Below are positions 17,570-25,830 of a DNA stretch of 64,000 nucleotides, one piece after another (within the stretch, counting starts at the first letter, position 1; each line of letters starts with the position of its first letter). The notes below the pieces were generated by a model, which made no database searches, had not been told where the DNA came from, and was given only the letters and a program-made list of their open reading frames with translations. The position numbers were made by a program, and so were the translations under genes. The stretch is from assembly GCA_021845905.1 (NCBI GenBank), contig JAJZVA010000014.1, positions 1-64,000 of the forward strand, read 5' to 3'. The stretch comes from Pseudomonadota bacterium. GTDB taxonomy: Bacteria > Pseudomonadota > Alphaproteobacteria > Micavibrionales > UBA2020.

Positions 17570-17598
17570 TTGGCCTTGACGGGCGATGGCCGTATAAT
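17570..17598 (+). promoter_or_regulatory. Sigma-70-type promoter of the deacetylase gene
   Basis: TTGGCC (17570-17575) and a perfect TATAAT (17593-17598) are separated by exactly 17 bases. Transcription should start near 17605, about 26 bases before the ATG. TTGAC at 17576 is a nearer but wrongly spaced -35 candidate. Confidence 0.5.
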
Positions 17599-17630
17599 TA
17601 TGGTATTTTCCTCCATATAAGGAAAACGCC

Positions 17631-18578
17631 ATGAACAAGCTCAACGTCTACTATCACCCGGATTGCCTCAAGCATAAAGGCTTTCCCGGCTTTTCCGAGA
17701 AGCCAAAGCGCCTGCACGGTCTGGCAGAGATGTTCAACGCGTTGTCCTTGCCCGTGATCCGTCCCAATCCCGCCGGAGATGAAATGTTGCTCCGCGCGCA
17801 CGAAGCGGAATATATCGATCATGTGAAATCCATCAGCGAAAAAAGCCGCGTCATGGCGACGGTTGCCAATATCCGCAGCGAGATGGTGCAATGGTATACG
17901 CGGGTTTCGCCCGGCAGTTATGCGGCGGCTGTCGATGCGGCGGGTGCGGTTTGCGCCGCTGTTGAAGATACGCTGTCGGGAAAATGCAACCGAGCCTTCT
18001 GCGCGGTGCGCCCTCCGGGACACCACGCCGGACCAATGCGCGGCGAGGGTTTTTGTCTGTTCAATAACCTAGCCATCGGCGCATTGCATGCGCTTGAACA
18101 CGGTGCCGGGCGCGTCGCGATCATCGATTTTGACCGCCATCACGGCAACGGCACGCAGGCCATTGTCGAGAAGAGCGGCAATGGACATCTGCTGTTCGTG
18201 TCTTCTTATCAAGAGGGATGCAAGTACGATCATAACGAAAGATCCGGACGGCTATCGCCGGAAGTGCTGACCGTGCCTATTCCGGAACACAGCGGCTACG
18301 CAACGGTCGAGGATCTCTATAAGCAACAGGTTATTCCCGCGCTTTACGATTTCAAGCCGGATCTTATCCTGATCTCCGCGGGTTTCGACATGCACAAATC
18401 CGATCCGCTTACAAATCTGAAGCTGGAATCGGAAGATTACGGCGCCCTGACGGCGCTGCTCGTCAAAGCCGCCAATGACCTTTGCGGCGGGCGCATCGTT
18501 TCGGCGCTTGAAGGCGGATATGAAATCAAGGCGCTGAAAAGTTGCGTGCGTAGCCACCTGAAAGCCTTGCAACAGTAA
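17631..18578 (+). CDS. Histone deacetylase superfamily (class II type) amidohydrolase
   Basis: This is a zinc-dependent deacetylase of the HDAC/AcuC/acetylpolyamine amidohydrolase superfamily. The 315 residues carry all the catalytic features: the paired histidines in RPPGHHAGP (H131, H132), the zinc ligands in DFDRHHGNGTQ (D168, H170), the later aspartate in SAGFDMHKSDPL, and the LEGGYE turn near the C-terminus. It therefore looks active. Likely substrates are acetyl-lysine or acetylated small amines; the sequence does not say which. AAGGAAAACGCC precedes the ATG. It is transcribed alone or with the next small gene. Confidence 0.88.
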   Translation: MNKLNVYYHPDCLKHKGFPGFSEKPKRLHGLAEMFNALSLPVIRPNPAGDEMLLRAHEAEYIDHVKSISEKSRVMATVANIRSEMVQWYTRVSPGSYAAAVDAAGAVCAAVEDTLSGKCNRAFCAVRPPGHHAGPMRGEGFCLFNNLAIGALHALEHGAGRVAIIDFDRHHGNGTQAIVEKSGNGHLLFVSSYQEGCKYDHNERSGRLSPEVLTVPIPEHSGYATVEDLYKQQVIPALYDFKPDLILISAGFDMHKSDPLTNLKLESEDYGALTALLVKAANDLCGGRIVSALEGGYEIKALKSCVRSHLKALQQ

Positions 18579-18620
18579 GTTATGGTATGATTTTGGCAAA
18601 AAAACTGCTAAAACGTTTCC

Positions 18621-18932
18621 ATGAGTTTTTTTGAGAAAATGGCCGCAACGGACCTGCCGAGGGTCGAAGAAGCCGAGGTCAAGCTTGACCTGTCCGGCAT
18701 GGAGAAGCCTGACGCACTGGCCAAGCTTGATTCCATCGTCGTCTATTGCAAAAAGAGCTGGGCGAAATCGCTTTACGTGAGCTTCGATCCAGCGCGTCCG
18801 GGCGCGGGCGAAACGTTGTTCCAGCCCATCGCGCGTTATTTCAAGATCGAGAAGTTCAACGGCTATGTCAGCCATGTCATCCCGATGATGACGGAGGAGA
18901 AGGGCGGCCTGTTCGTCGTGTTCAAGATATGA
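18621..18932 (+). CDS. Conserved-looking small protein before cysS, unknown
   Basis: The 103-residue soluble protein is alpha/beta in pattern (AEVKLDLSGM, SIVVYCKKSWAKSLYVSFD, GYVSHVIPMMTEEKGGLFVV) with no recognised motif. It overlaps cysS by four bases (ATGA), which indicates co-translation. Coding use matches its neighbours. Function unknown. Confidence 0.65.
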   Translation: MSFFEKMAATDLPRVEEAEVKLDLSGMEKPDALAKLDSIVVYCKKSWAKSLYVSFDPARPGAGETLFQPIARYFKIEKFNGYVSHVIPMMTEEKGGLFVVFKI

Positions 18933-20296
18933 CCGTTTATCTCCACAACACGCTGACCCGTAAAAAGGAAGAGTTCAAGCCGATCGACCCGAAAAACGTG
19001 CGCGTCTATTTCTGCGGTCCGACGGTTTATAATTACGCCCATATCGGCAATGCGCGCGCCGCCGTGGCGTTCAACCTGCTGGCGAAGGTGCTACGCTACG
19101 CTTACGGGAAAAATAACGTGCGCTATGTCAGCAATCTCACCGACATCGATGACAAGATCATCGCGTCTTCCAAAGAGACGGGCGAGGAGATCGGCGCCAT
19201 CACCAGAAAATACGCGGACATTTATAACGCCGACATGGCGGCGCTTGGCGTGGAAAAGCCGGATGCCCAGCCGCGCGCGACGGAATATATTCCGCAGATG
19301 CTTTCCATGATCGACAAGCTGGTGAAATCAGGCCATGCCTATGAAGCGGAAAGGCATGTGCTGTTCAGCGTGCCGTCGTTTCCCGACTATGGCCGCTTGT
19401 CGCGCCGCAACCGCGACGACATGATCGCGGGAGCACGGGTCGAAGTCGCGCCGTACAAAAAAGACCCCGCGGACTTTGTGTTGTGGAAACCGTCAGAGCC
19501 CGGTCAGCCGGGCTGGGAGAGCGCTTATGGCCGCGGTCGCCCGGGCTGGCATCTCGAATGCTCGGCGATGAACGAGGCGCTCAACGGCAACCATTTCGAC
19601 ATCCATGCCGGCGGCGAGGATCTTATCTTCCCGCACCACGAAAACGAAATTGCGCAGAGCGTCTGCGCGCATGGCGGCGAGTCGTACGTCAATTATTGGA
19701 TGCACAACGGCTGGCTGATGGTCGAAGGGCGGAAGATGTCCAAATCGCTTGGCAACGTGGTGCTGGTGCACGATCTCGTTAAGCGTGTACCGGGCGAGGC
19801 CGCGCGTTTCGCGCTTCTAAGCACCCATTACCGCCAGCCGTTCGACTGGTCGGAGGATTTGTTGCAACAGTCGAAGCGCACGCTCGACCGTTATTACGGA
19901 CTGCTGCGTGACGCGAAAAACATAGAACCCGCTGGGTTTGAAGTACCGCAGTCCGTCGTTACGGCGCTGGAGGATGATCTCAACACGCCGCAGGCCTTCG
20001 CAGAGCTGGCCGTGCTCGCAAAGATGGTCTCGACAGCCGGAACGATGGAAGAAAAAGCCGCGGCCAAGGGCGCGTTTCTGGCTGCCGGGGAGTTGATGGG
20101 GTTTTTGAAGATGGATCCCGTGGCATGGTTTCAGGATGGAAAAAATGTTGAAGATATCCAAAGCCTGATCGACGCGCGCGATGCGGCCAAGAAAAACAAG
20201 GACTACAAGAAAGCGGACGAGATCCGCTATGAACTGGAAAGGAATGGCGTGATCCTCGAAGACACGCCGCAAGGAACGAGGTGGAAAAGAAAATGA
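18929..20296 (+). CDS. cysS: Cysteinyl-tRNA synthetase
   Basis: CysS charges tRNA-Cys. The 455-residue class I synthetase has the HIGH-type motif [12 protein letters not shown] (about residues 34-45) and the KMSKS motif [10 protein letters not shown]. The zinc-binding residues are the early Cys in [10 protein letters not shown] and later [10 protein letters not shown] and [10 protein letters not shown]. The start at 18929 overlaps the previous stop; a longer open frame reaching 18746 is only a shadow of the upstream gene. Its stop overlaps the next start (ATGA). Confidence 0.95.
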   Translation: MTVYLHNTLTRKKEEFKPIDPKNVRVYFCGPTVYNYAHIGNARAAVAFNLLAKVLRYAYGKNNVRYVSNLTDIDDKIIASSKETGEEIGAITRKYADIYNADMAALGVEKPDAQPRATEYIPQMLSMIDKLVKSGHAYEAERHVLFSVPSFPDYGRLSRRNRDDMIAGARVEVAPYKKDPADFVLWKPSEPGQPGWESAYGRGRPGWHLECSAMNEALNGNHFDIHAGGEDLIFPHHENEIAQSVCAHGGESYVNYWMHNGWLMVEGRKMSKSLGNVVLVHDLVKRVPGEAARFALLSTHYRQPFDWSEDLLQQSKRTLDRYYGLLRDAKNIEPAGFEVPQSVVTALEDDLNTPQAFAELAVLAKMVSTAGTMEEKAAAKGAFLAAGELMGFLKMDPVAWFQDGKNVEDIQSLIDARDAAKKNKDYKKADEIRYELERNGVILEDTPQGTRWKRK

Positions 20297-20499
20297 TGAA
20301 GAGAAACGCACATCCTGAAATACTTCTGGTGCCGCAAGACATGCACCGCGTCTGTTGCAACGGCGGAGGCGGCGCGCTCGGGCATCCGAAGGTTTATTAT
20401 ACATTCGACGGTGAGGAGGAAGTGACCTGCGGCTATTGCGACCGTTTGTTCACCAAAAAACAGGTTCCCGGAGCGAAGCCGTGGAAGAGCGTCGCGTGA
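20293..20499 (+). CDS. Small zinc-finger (CHCC-type) domain protein
   Basis: The 68-residue product has the zf-CHCC layout (related to mitochondrial NDUFS6): a first Cys/His group in [20 protein letters not shown] and the pair [11 protein letters not shown]. It starts in the cysS stop (ATGATG) and its own stop overlaps the likely GTG start of the next gene. The three are thus a coupled unit. Role in vivo not established; zinc or Fe-S protein assembly is plausible from the neighbour. Confidence 0.75.
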   Translation: MMKRNAHPEILLVPQDMHRVCCNGGGGALGHPKVYYTFDGEEEVTCGYCDRLFTKKQVPGAKPWKSVA

Positions 20500-20954
20500 C
20501 GGATTGCGATACGGCGGCGGATGATGACTCGCTGCTGCAAATCTACAACCGCGATCTCATGACGCTGTCGGCGCAAGTCGCGCAACCGAAATCCCTCCCG
20601 CATGCGGATGTCAGGGCAACGGCAATGAGCGCGGTGTGCGGCAGCGAGGTCACGGTCGAGCTTGCTATAGAAAGCGGTAAAATCGCCGATTTCGGCTATG
20701 CGGTAGAAGCCTGTTCGCTGACAAAAGCAGTTGTCGCCATCATGGCGCGCGCCGCTGTCGGCAAGACCCGCGCCGATATTGCCCGCGTCGCCGCGGAACT
20801 GCGGCGGATGATGGAAGAAGACGGCCCAGTGCCCGACGGCGACTGGGCGGGCTTGAAAATTCTTGTGCCCGTCATCGGTTACAAGTCGCGGCACGATACG
20901 GTCATGTTGCCGTTCGTTGCGGTCGAAAAAGCTTTCGCGGGAAAAATGGTTTAA
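20496..20954 (+). CDS. NifU/IscU N-terminal-like Fe-S scaffold protein (reduced cysteines)
   Basis: The 152-residue product follows the NifU_N/IscU fold. [20 protein letters not shown] corresponds to the first ligand loop, and [20 protein letters not shown] to the second cysteine and helix. In the last part ([20 protein letters not shown]) the third conserved IscU cysteine is absent. This shortened form is seen in many alphaproteobacterial proteins annotated as scaffold, but whether it binds clusters is unknown. GTG 20496 has GGAAGAG at a good distance and overlaps the previous stop. It ends tail-to-tail with the next gene by four bases. Confidence 0.68.
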   Translation: MTDCDTAADDDSLLQIYNRDLMTLSAQVAQPKSLPHADVRATAMSAVCGSEVTVELAIESGKIADFGYAVEACSLTKAVVAIMARAAVGKTRADIARVAAELRRMMEEDGPVPDGDWAGLKILVPVIGYKSRHDTVMLPFVAVEKAFAGKMV

Positions 20955-21883
20955 TAAAGCGCCGACAGGCTGGGGGCGAGCGATGTGTGCTTCATCGCCG
21001 CGTATTTCTGCAGGCCTTCCATCATTTTTTGAGCAATCAGCTCCGGCGGCATGGCCTTTCTGGCCTTGCCAGCCGGAGCCTCTTGCGTGTGAAGGACGAT
21101 GGTGGAGGCAGCGCCCTTCGGTTGAAGAACCGGCGGTGCAGTAGAGGGAGACGCCGGTTCTCCTTCGGTTGTCCCAGGCATTGTGGATGGGAGGGACAAC
21201 GAAGAATTGTTGAGAGAAGATGATTTTTGCGCGGAAGCGATTTGAAACGCGCTCGAAGGAGCCGTGTTGAGCGCGACACGCGCGGCGGGAGCCGTAGGCG
21301 CGTCCCACCAGATGATGTCGTCGGCGGAAGCTTGTTTGCTGTTTGCGGCGGGAGAAGTCGCGCTTGTGTTTTGCGCCATCATGACTTGCGCGCCTGGTTG
21401 CGCCGCTTGCTGGCCGGTCAGGTCGGCGATGACGGTCTGGCCGATGCTTTTGCCGGTTTCCTCGCGATAGGCGATGTTTACGGCGGCGACCGCGCCGCCA
21501 ATCGGCCCGCCGTAGAGCGCATCGCCGATGAATTCAGCCTCGGGCGTGATTTTGTCGCCGGTGATGTGCTGGTAGATGGCGCTGATGATGGGAATATGCT
21601 GAAGCGGGTTGATGACGTCGAGAACATCTTTCAGAAAACCCATGAACGTCATATGTCCCGTGGACGAGGTGGAGGGCATAGGCGAGGGCGTGGCCGATGG
21701 CGTGGAAGCGGCAGAATTTGCCGGTTGTGCGACGGAGGCGCTTGGAGCCGGCATGCCAAGGATGCGCTGGAATGCCGCGGCATCGGCGGAAGCGGTCTCT
21801 GCCATACCGTTTGTCTTTTTATTAACAAGAGGATAGCTCGCAATACCAGGCCTGATGGCGATATCCGGGTATGTACTGACCAT
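20951..21883 (-). CDS. Sigma-54-driven protein of unknown function, probably flagellum-linked
   Basis: The 310-residue product has low-complexity Ser/Pro/Ala/Thr regions at both ends, around one conserved-looking block at about residues 78-150 (FLKDVLDVINPLQHIPIISA, then ITGDKITPEAEFIGDALYGG, and PIGGAVAAVN). I recognise this NPLQHIP block as recurring in alphaproteobacterial hypothetical proteins, but know no function. No signal peptide or membrane anchor is clear. A sigma-54 promoter lies 31-46 bases upstream, identical in type to that of flgK, so a late flagellar role (export, hook control or motor accessory) is my inference. Confidence 0.6.
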   Translation of the reverse strand: MVSTYPDIAIRPGIASYPLVNKKTNGMAETASADAAAFQRILGMPAPSASVAQPANSAASTPSATPSPMPSTSSTGHMTFMGFLKDVLDVINPLQHIPIISAIYQHITGDKITPEAEFIGDALYGGPIGGAVAAVNIAYREETGKSIGQTVIADLTGQQAAQPGAQVMMAQNTSATSPAANSKQASADDIIWWDAPTAPAARVALNTAPSSAFQIASAQKSSSLNNSSLSLPSTMPGTTEGEPASPSTAPPVLQPKGAASTIVLHTQEAPAGKARKAMPPELIAQKMMEGLQKYAAMKHTSLAPSLSALY

Positions 21884-21913
21884 GTCTTTTTTGCACTCCT
21901 TGCGGATATGTCT

Positions 21914-21929
21914 TGCAAGGGGCGTGCCA
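21914..21929 (-). promoter_or_regulatory. Sigma-54 (-24/-12) promoter of the 20951-21883 gene
   Basis: The minus strand reads TGGCACGCCCCTTGCA, a full match to the RpoN consensus with ten bases between GG and GC. Transcription would start near 21902, about 20 bases before the ATG, which has AAGGAG in its leader. Confidence 0.85.
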
Positions 21930-21962
21930 GATCAGTCTTAAATATTTAGTGAGGTTGAGTTA

Positions 21963-22283
21963 TTATGTTTTCTTGTAACTGCAAGGCGTGCAACGCACGA
22001 CTTCGTTATCTTTCATTTCATAAAACATGATGAAGCCGCGCGCGACCGAGGCATCGAGATGCTCTTTTTTCAATGATTTCAGGACAATTTTCCTGTTGCT
22101 GGCGGAGATGATGATATCAAGCGGGTTATCCGGGCTGACGGCGAAGCTGACGCCTCCCCCGTCAAAATCATCCGTCAGGGGAAGCAAAATGGTAAGTCCT
22201 GTACGCAAGGCATACAGGCTTTCATACTGGGTGATGACCGTATTGGCGTTCTGAAACGGTGTTCCTGCCGTCCGATTCGACAT
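21963..22283 (-). CDS. Small protein of unknown function
   Basis: The 106-residue soluble product (MSNRTAGTPFQNANTVITQY at its start) is beta-rich in pattern and ends with CTPCSYKKT. GGAGGGGAT directly precedes the ATG. It lies between the divergent regulator gene and the sigma-54-driven gene, with an 80-base gap downstream holding that promoter. No family recognised. Confidence 0.5.
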   Translation of the reverse strand: MSNRTAGTPFQNANTVITQYESLYALRTGLTILLPLTDDFDGGGVSFAVSPDNPLDIIISASNRKIVLKSLKKEHLDASVARGFIMFYEMKDNEVVRCTPCSYKKT

Positions 22284-22321
22284 ATCCCCTCCGTCCTACT
22301 GAATATAGATTTTAGCAGAGA

Positions 22322-22351
22322 TTGTCTTAATAAATCATTGTAGGGTATAAT
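22322..22351 (+). promoter_or_regulatory. Sigma-70-type promoter immediately before the regulator gene
   Basis: TTGTCT (22322-22327) and a perfect TATAAT (22346-22351) are spaced by 18 bases. The expected transcription start is at or within a base or two of the ATG at 22358, so the mRNA may be leaderless or nearly so. Confidence 0.45.
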
Positions 22352-22357
22352 AAGTGT

Positions 22358-22936
22358 ATGAAAGAGATGAAAAAAATCATTCTTTTACAAGTGCCGGAGC
22401 CAGTCGGAGAGGCATTGCGCGAGCATTTTCACGCCGGCGCGTTTGAGGTTGTATCCGGCATGGATATTCTTGCGGCAGGCGATGCGGATATTGTGATTGC
22501 GGGCGAGCCGGTGCAAGTTCCCGGGCGTCCGGTATTAGCCTTGTCTTTCGGACAAAAACACCGTTTGGGCAGGCTCATGCGCCAGATCGGCAGGATGATC
22601 GCCGAACCTGTGCTTTATATGGACGATATTTCCATCGGCGCGTGGCTGTTCAGGCCGCGCGAGAAAATACTGTCGCGGACAGGCGATGAAGATATTCCCC
22701 TGACTGATCGTGAAGTGGATATTCTGGCTTTTCTTGTCCGTCATGCTGTGGCGCCGGTCAGCCGCGAGGTGTTGCTGAAAAGCGTCTGGCGTTACGGCGA
22801 GGGCGTGGATACCCACACGCTCGAAACCCATATTTACAGGCTGCGGCAGAAAATCGAAATTTCCGCCGAGGCGCCGCGCATTCTTGTGACCGAGGCGGGC
22901 GGCTACCGTTTGCATCTGGCGGAGCGCGCGCTATGA
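22358..22936 (+). CDS. OmpR-type winged-helix regulator with a degenerate receiver
   Basis: The 192-residue protein ends in an OmpR/PhoB winged-helix DNA-binding domain (about 105-187: LTDREVDILAFLVRHAVAPV, SREVLLKSVWRYG, THTLETHIYRLRQKIE, EAGGYRLHL). The N-terminal 75 residues resemble a shortened receiver (KIILLQVPEPVGEALREHF, DADIVIAGEP). The phosphoacceptor aspartate and threonine are not evident. No sensor kinase is nearby. The coding sequence ends four bases into the frame before a pilin-like gene, which suggests the two are linked. It probably works without phosphorylation. Confidence 0.75.
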   Translation: MKEMKKIILLQVPEPVGEALREHFHAGAFEVVSGMDILAAGDADIVIAGEPVQVPGRPVLALSFGQKHRLGRLMRQIGRMIAEPVLYMDDISIGAWLFRPREKILSRTGDEDIPLTDREVDILAFLVRHAVAPVSREVLLKSVWRYGEGVDTHTLETHIYRLRQKIEISAEAPRILVTEAGGYRLHLAERAL

Positions 22937-22959
22937 TGACAGAAGAAGGAGTTCGTTCC

Positions 22960-23598
22960 ATGGCAGGGGCGCGCCAAAAAGGCAGCATCATCATATATAT
23001 CCTGATCGCCATCTTCCTCACCGGCCTGCTGGTCGAGATGATGACGCAGGGCGCGACGAAAAGCGCCTCCTCTTCGCAGATCAACGCCATGGTGATGGAG
23101 TTGCAGAAAGACATACAGACGATTCACAACAAGGTCGCCGAATGTCCGGTGATTTATCCGACGCAGCTCACCGGCACGCCGAGCAATCCCAACCAGCCGT
23201 GGCCGATGTATTGCGCCAATAGCTCCTGCGTTTTGACGGCGATGACGTCCGGGGGAACGGGAACGACATTGTCGCTTGTCGGTTGCCCGGGCGCGCCGAC
23301 AGGACAGCAACTTGTTTTCCCCAACACGGTCACCGACAATCTGAAACTACTGGACGATAGCTCCAATTACAACGTCACATACATAAGCAATTCCACGGAC
23401 GGAATCATGCTCCGCGTCACGCGCGTCGGGTCCGATCCGCTGTGGTCGGAGGCGATCAGCCGTCTCAGCGCGAAATTCGCGCCCTGCGCTTCCAAGGTCG
23501 TGACGGCGAATCCCGATCCGCTCGGGTACGATTGTTCCGGCGGGTGTTTCTATTACTGGATATTGCGCAAATCGACGAGCGTTTTCAGCTGTCCCTGA
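22960..23598 (+). CDS. Pilin-like/pseudopilin-type membrane-anchored protein
   Basis: The 212-residue product has a short basic N-terminus, then KGSIIIYILIAIFLTGLLVE, one hydrophobic helix that continues amphipathically. This is the plan of type IV pilin-like proteins, although the glutamate at mature position 5 is missing. The rest is a Cys/Gly/Thr-rich extracytoplasmic domain with eight or so cysteines, including a C-terminal CSGGCFY. ATG 22960 has AAGGAG eight bases upstream; ATG 22933 would overlap the regulator stop. A second protein of the same plan is at 55522-56262. Confidence 0.6.
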   Translation: MAGARQKGSIIIYILIAIFLTGLLVEMMTQGATKSASSSQINAMVMELQKDIQTIHNKVAECPVIYPTQLTGTPSNPNQPWPMYCANSSCVLTAMTSGGTGTTLSLVGCPGAPTGQQLVFPNTVTDNLKLLDDSSNYNVTYISNSTDGIMLRVTRVGSDPLWSEAISRLSAKFAPCASKVVTANPDPLGYDCSGGCFYYWILRKSTSVFSCP

Positions 23599-23615
23599 TG
23601 TGACCTGACGGCGGT

Positions 23616-23939
23616 TCAAGGTTGCAGGCGCGCTGCCGCGTCTTTGATGGCATCGAGGATCGGCTGTTCGTCGCGGATGGGAATGCTGGCGACGCCACGG
23701 CGCTGTAAAAGGTCGAGTGCGGTTGAGACGCCCGCATCGAGCGCGACGTTCTCCTGCTTCAGCAGGGCGCGGATGGCGTCGAGCGAGAAGAACATGTCGT
23801 CATGGCTTTCCTCGGCAGGCGGTTCTTCTTTCTTCTGTTGGTTGTGCTTTTCGCGGTTTTTTTCGTCAGGTTTGCCGACGACGTCTCCTTTAGGCAACGA
23901 TGGATTGATGAAATTGTTGATCCTGGGAAGTTCGTCCAT
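23616..23939 (-). CDS. Small soluble protein of unknown function
   Basis: The 107-residue product has a charged disordered first half (KPDEKNREKHNQQKKEEPPA) and a helical second half (MFFSLDAIRALLKQENVALD, TALDLLQRRGVASIPIRDEQ). It follows the secreted-protein gene on the same strand by 15 bases, so the two are probably co-transcribed. No family recognised. Confidence 0.5.
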   Translation of the reverse strand: MDELPRINNFINPSLPKGDVVGKPDEKNREKHNQQKKEEPPAEESHDDMFFSLDAIRALLKQENVALDAGVSTALDLLQRRGVASIPIRDEQPILDAIKDAAARLQP

Positions 23940-23954
23940 ATCTTCCCGTTTCCC

Positions 23955-24689
23955 TTACTGATAAAGGTTCATGATGCTCTGACGGACTTTATTGTCTTGC
24001 GTGGGATAATTATGCCACAGGAGCGTTTGATTGTCGTTTGAGAAGAGCATCATCTTGCCGACCTGGACGGCGATCGGCCAGTAGGAGACGCCATTTATCA
24101 TCGCGGGTCTGCTGTCGGCGCTGTTTGGCGTGAGATAGAGGATCATCGGCAGGGTGCCGTCCTTGCTGGACGATACAGCTTTTTCAATCACATCGACCAT
24201 CGCGGGGTTGGAGAGCTGCAACCACTGTTTGTCGGCGATGTCCTGCGGCACGATGGCGTAGAACTTGTCCTTGTATTGCGCGGGAAAAAAAGTAGAGTTT
24301 TTGAAGTTCGTCACGAAAAAACCGTGATTGGTCGGGTCGTAAGAGGAAAGCTGCACCTGCGTCTTGACGATGATCGGCGCGGTAAGGCTGAGCGCGGCAT
24401 AAGCGGATTGGTATTGCTGCACTTCGTTCTGTTCTATGGTGGATTGCTCGAACGGCGATGCGGCCTTGTAGGCCTGCGTTTGTTGCGCCCAAGCAGAGAA
24501 ATCCGGAGCATGTCCCGTCAGACGGCCGAAGATCATGGCGATTGTCTCGCTATCCGTGACGGTAGGCTCGTTCATCAGTTGCGGCCCGAGAGAAAGGCTG
24601 GACGCATCCTGCGCCATTGCGTGGTTGGATGGGAGCGCGAGCAAGGCGCAGAAAAACGACAGAACGAAAAGAAAGCTTGTTTTTTTCAT
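23955..24689 (-). CDS. Secreted/periplasmic protein of unknown function
   Basis: The 244-residue product has a signal peptide (MKKTSFLFVLSFFCALLALP, cut after AMA). The mature domain has patterns such as PTVTDSETIAMIFGRLTGHA and a block of beta strands ending SMLF-DNQTLLWHNYPTQDN. An upstream ATG at 24701 adds MDIR; ATG 24689 gives the cleaner signal peptide. It is divergent from the Smr gene. No enzymatic motif is apparent. Confidence 0.6.
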   Translation of the reverse strand: MKKTSFLFVLSFFCALLALPSNHAMAQDASSLSLGPQLMNEPTVTDSETIAMIFGRLTGHAPDFSAWAQQTQAYKAASPFEQSTIEQNEVQQYQSAYAALSLTAPIIVKTQVQLSSYDPTNHGFFVTNFKNSTFFPAQYKDKFYAIVPQDIADKQWLQLSNPAMVDVIEKAVSSSKDGTLPMILYLTPNSADSRPAMINGVSYWPIAVQVGKMMLFSNDNQTLLWHNYPTQDNKVRQSIMNLYQ

Positions 24690-24768
24690 ACGAATGTCCA
24701 CTTTTTTATCATATTTGTATTATTATATCATATTCTTTCGGAATGCGTCAGGCGGAGATGTGACGAAA

Positions 24769-25296
24769 ATGAAAAAAGGGCGGGATTCAAAAAATAATAA
24801 TCGAAACGAAAAGGATTTATGGGGCACTGTCACGCGTAGCGTCAAAGCCTATAAGCCATCAAAAGCCACTCATAAACCCGCCGGGGAAAATATCCGGAAA
24901 ATAGATGCGTCTGTCAAATCGCAAACCCGCGCCCCTCTGCCGAAAGCCCATCCCGTGCAGGAAAAGCCCGCGCCGCGTGGTTTTGACCGGTCAACGGAAA
25001 CAAAATTGAAGCGTGGGCAACTGCCGCTGCAAGGCCGTATTGACCTGCATGGCATGACGCAAGCCGAGGCTTATGCGGCTTTAAAGTCTTTTATCCATGC
25101 CGCGGCGGCGCAAAAAAAGAGAACCGTTCTGGTGATTACCGGCAAAGGGCGTCGATTCGAGGGGGTTCTGCGCCAGAAGCTGCCGCAATGGCTGTCGGAG
25201 CCGGATATGGCCCGGCATGTGCTTGCCCTGACGCCTGCGCAACCGAAAGACGGCGGCACGGGGGCGTTTTATCTGCGATTGAGAAAGTCGGAATAG
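24769..25296 (+). CDS. Smr-domain endonuclease-like protein
   Basis: The C-terminal 90 residues form a Smr (MutS-related) domain, with the LDLHG-type motif GRIDLHGMTQAEAY and the TGKG loop VLVITGKGRRFEG. Stand-alone Smr proteins of this kind are DNA- or RNA-nicking endonucleases in families studied. The N-terminal half is basic and disordered. The 175-residue start at ATG 24769 has GGAG 11 bases upstream; GTG 24760 is an alternative. A much longer frame from 24535 runs through the divergent gene and is not real. Confidence 0.82.
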   Translation: MKKGRDSKNNNRNEKDLWGTVTRSVKAYKPSKATHKPAGENIRKIDASVKSQTRAPLPKAHPVQEKPAPRGFDRSTETKLKRGQLPLQGRIDLHGMTQAEAYAALKSFIHAAAAQKKRTVLVITGKGRRFEGVLRQKLPQWLSEPDMARHVLALTPAQPKDGGTGAFYLRLRKSE

Positions 25297-25438
25297 CTCC
25301 GTAAAAACAAAATATTGACCGTGATGTTAAAAATTTGCAATCCTGCCTTGAAAGCCGGATCATGCGTGTTGCGGTAAGCTCGAAAGTATAGGTTGCGTGA
25401 TGCAGCCGTCCCTGATGTTGAAAACAAGGAGATATCAC

Positions 25439-25747
25439 ATGAAAGCAAAACAAATCCTGACGGCGGTTGCCGTTATTACCCTTCTTTCGGCAGGCGCCGC
25501 CATGGCGCAAACGCCCACCGCTCCCGCGGCCCCGGCAGCTGCCGCTCCGGCGACAACCGCCGCGGCCTCGAAGTCGATGAAGAAATTCGACGACTACAAG
25601 GCCGAAACGCTGAAGCGTCTCGCCAAGCGTGCTGATGAAATCCAGAAGAAGCAGGCTTGCGTCACTGCGGCAAACACACCCGCCGCGCTTCATGCCTGCT
25701 TCCCGAGATGGCATAAGCATCATGAAGAGCGCAAGGCTAAAAAGTAA
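25439..25747 (+). CDS. Small periplasmic protein, unknown
   Basis: The 102-residue precursor has a signal peptide (MKAKQILTAVAVITLLSAGA, cut after AMA). An Ala/Pro/Thr linker and a basic helical C-terminus follow (KSMKKFDDYKAETLKRLAKR) with two cysteines (QACVTA and HACFPRW), possibly disulphide-bonded. AAGGAG lies seven bases before the ATG. A strong terminator follows, so it is a single-gene unit. It resembles small periplasmic helical stress proteins in plan only. Confidence 0.65.
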   Translation: MKAKQILTAVAVITLLSAGAAMAQTPTAPAAPAAAAPATTAAASKSMKKFDDYKAETLKRLAKRADEIQKKQACVTAANTPAALHACFPRWHKHHEERKAKK

Positions 25748-25767
25748 ACCGGGCTTATCAGACTTGT

Positions 25768-25808
25768 AAAAAAACATCCGGCCCTTGCGGGTTCGGATGT
25801 TTTTTTTA
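25768..25808. terminator. Rho-independent terminator between convergent genes
   Basis: A stem AAAACATCCG / CGGATGTTTT with a GC-rich loop is flanked by an A-run on the left and a T-run on the right. It can therefore serve both the small periplasmic gene on the plus strand and the AsmA-like gene on the minus strand. Confidence 0.85.
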
Positions 25809-25830
25809 TCGCGATAATGTCCGGGTCCTC

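Noticed and set aside
18746-18928. N-terminal extension of CysS
   Set aside because: It is an alternate frame of the upstream 103-residue gene; CysS homologues start at MTVYLHNT-type sequences.
24535-24760. Long N-terminal extension of the Smr protein
   Set aside because: It lies wholly over the divergent secreted-protein gene and its promoter; the extension reads as an antisense shadow.
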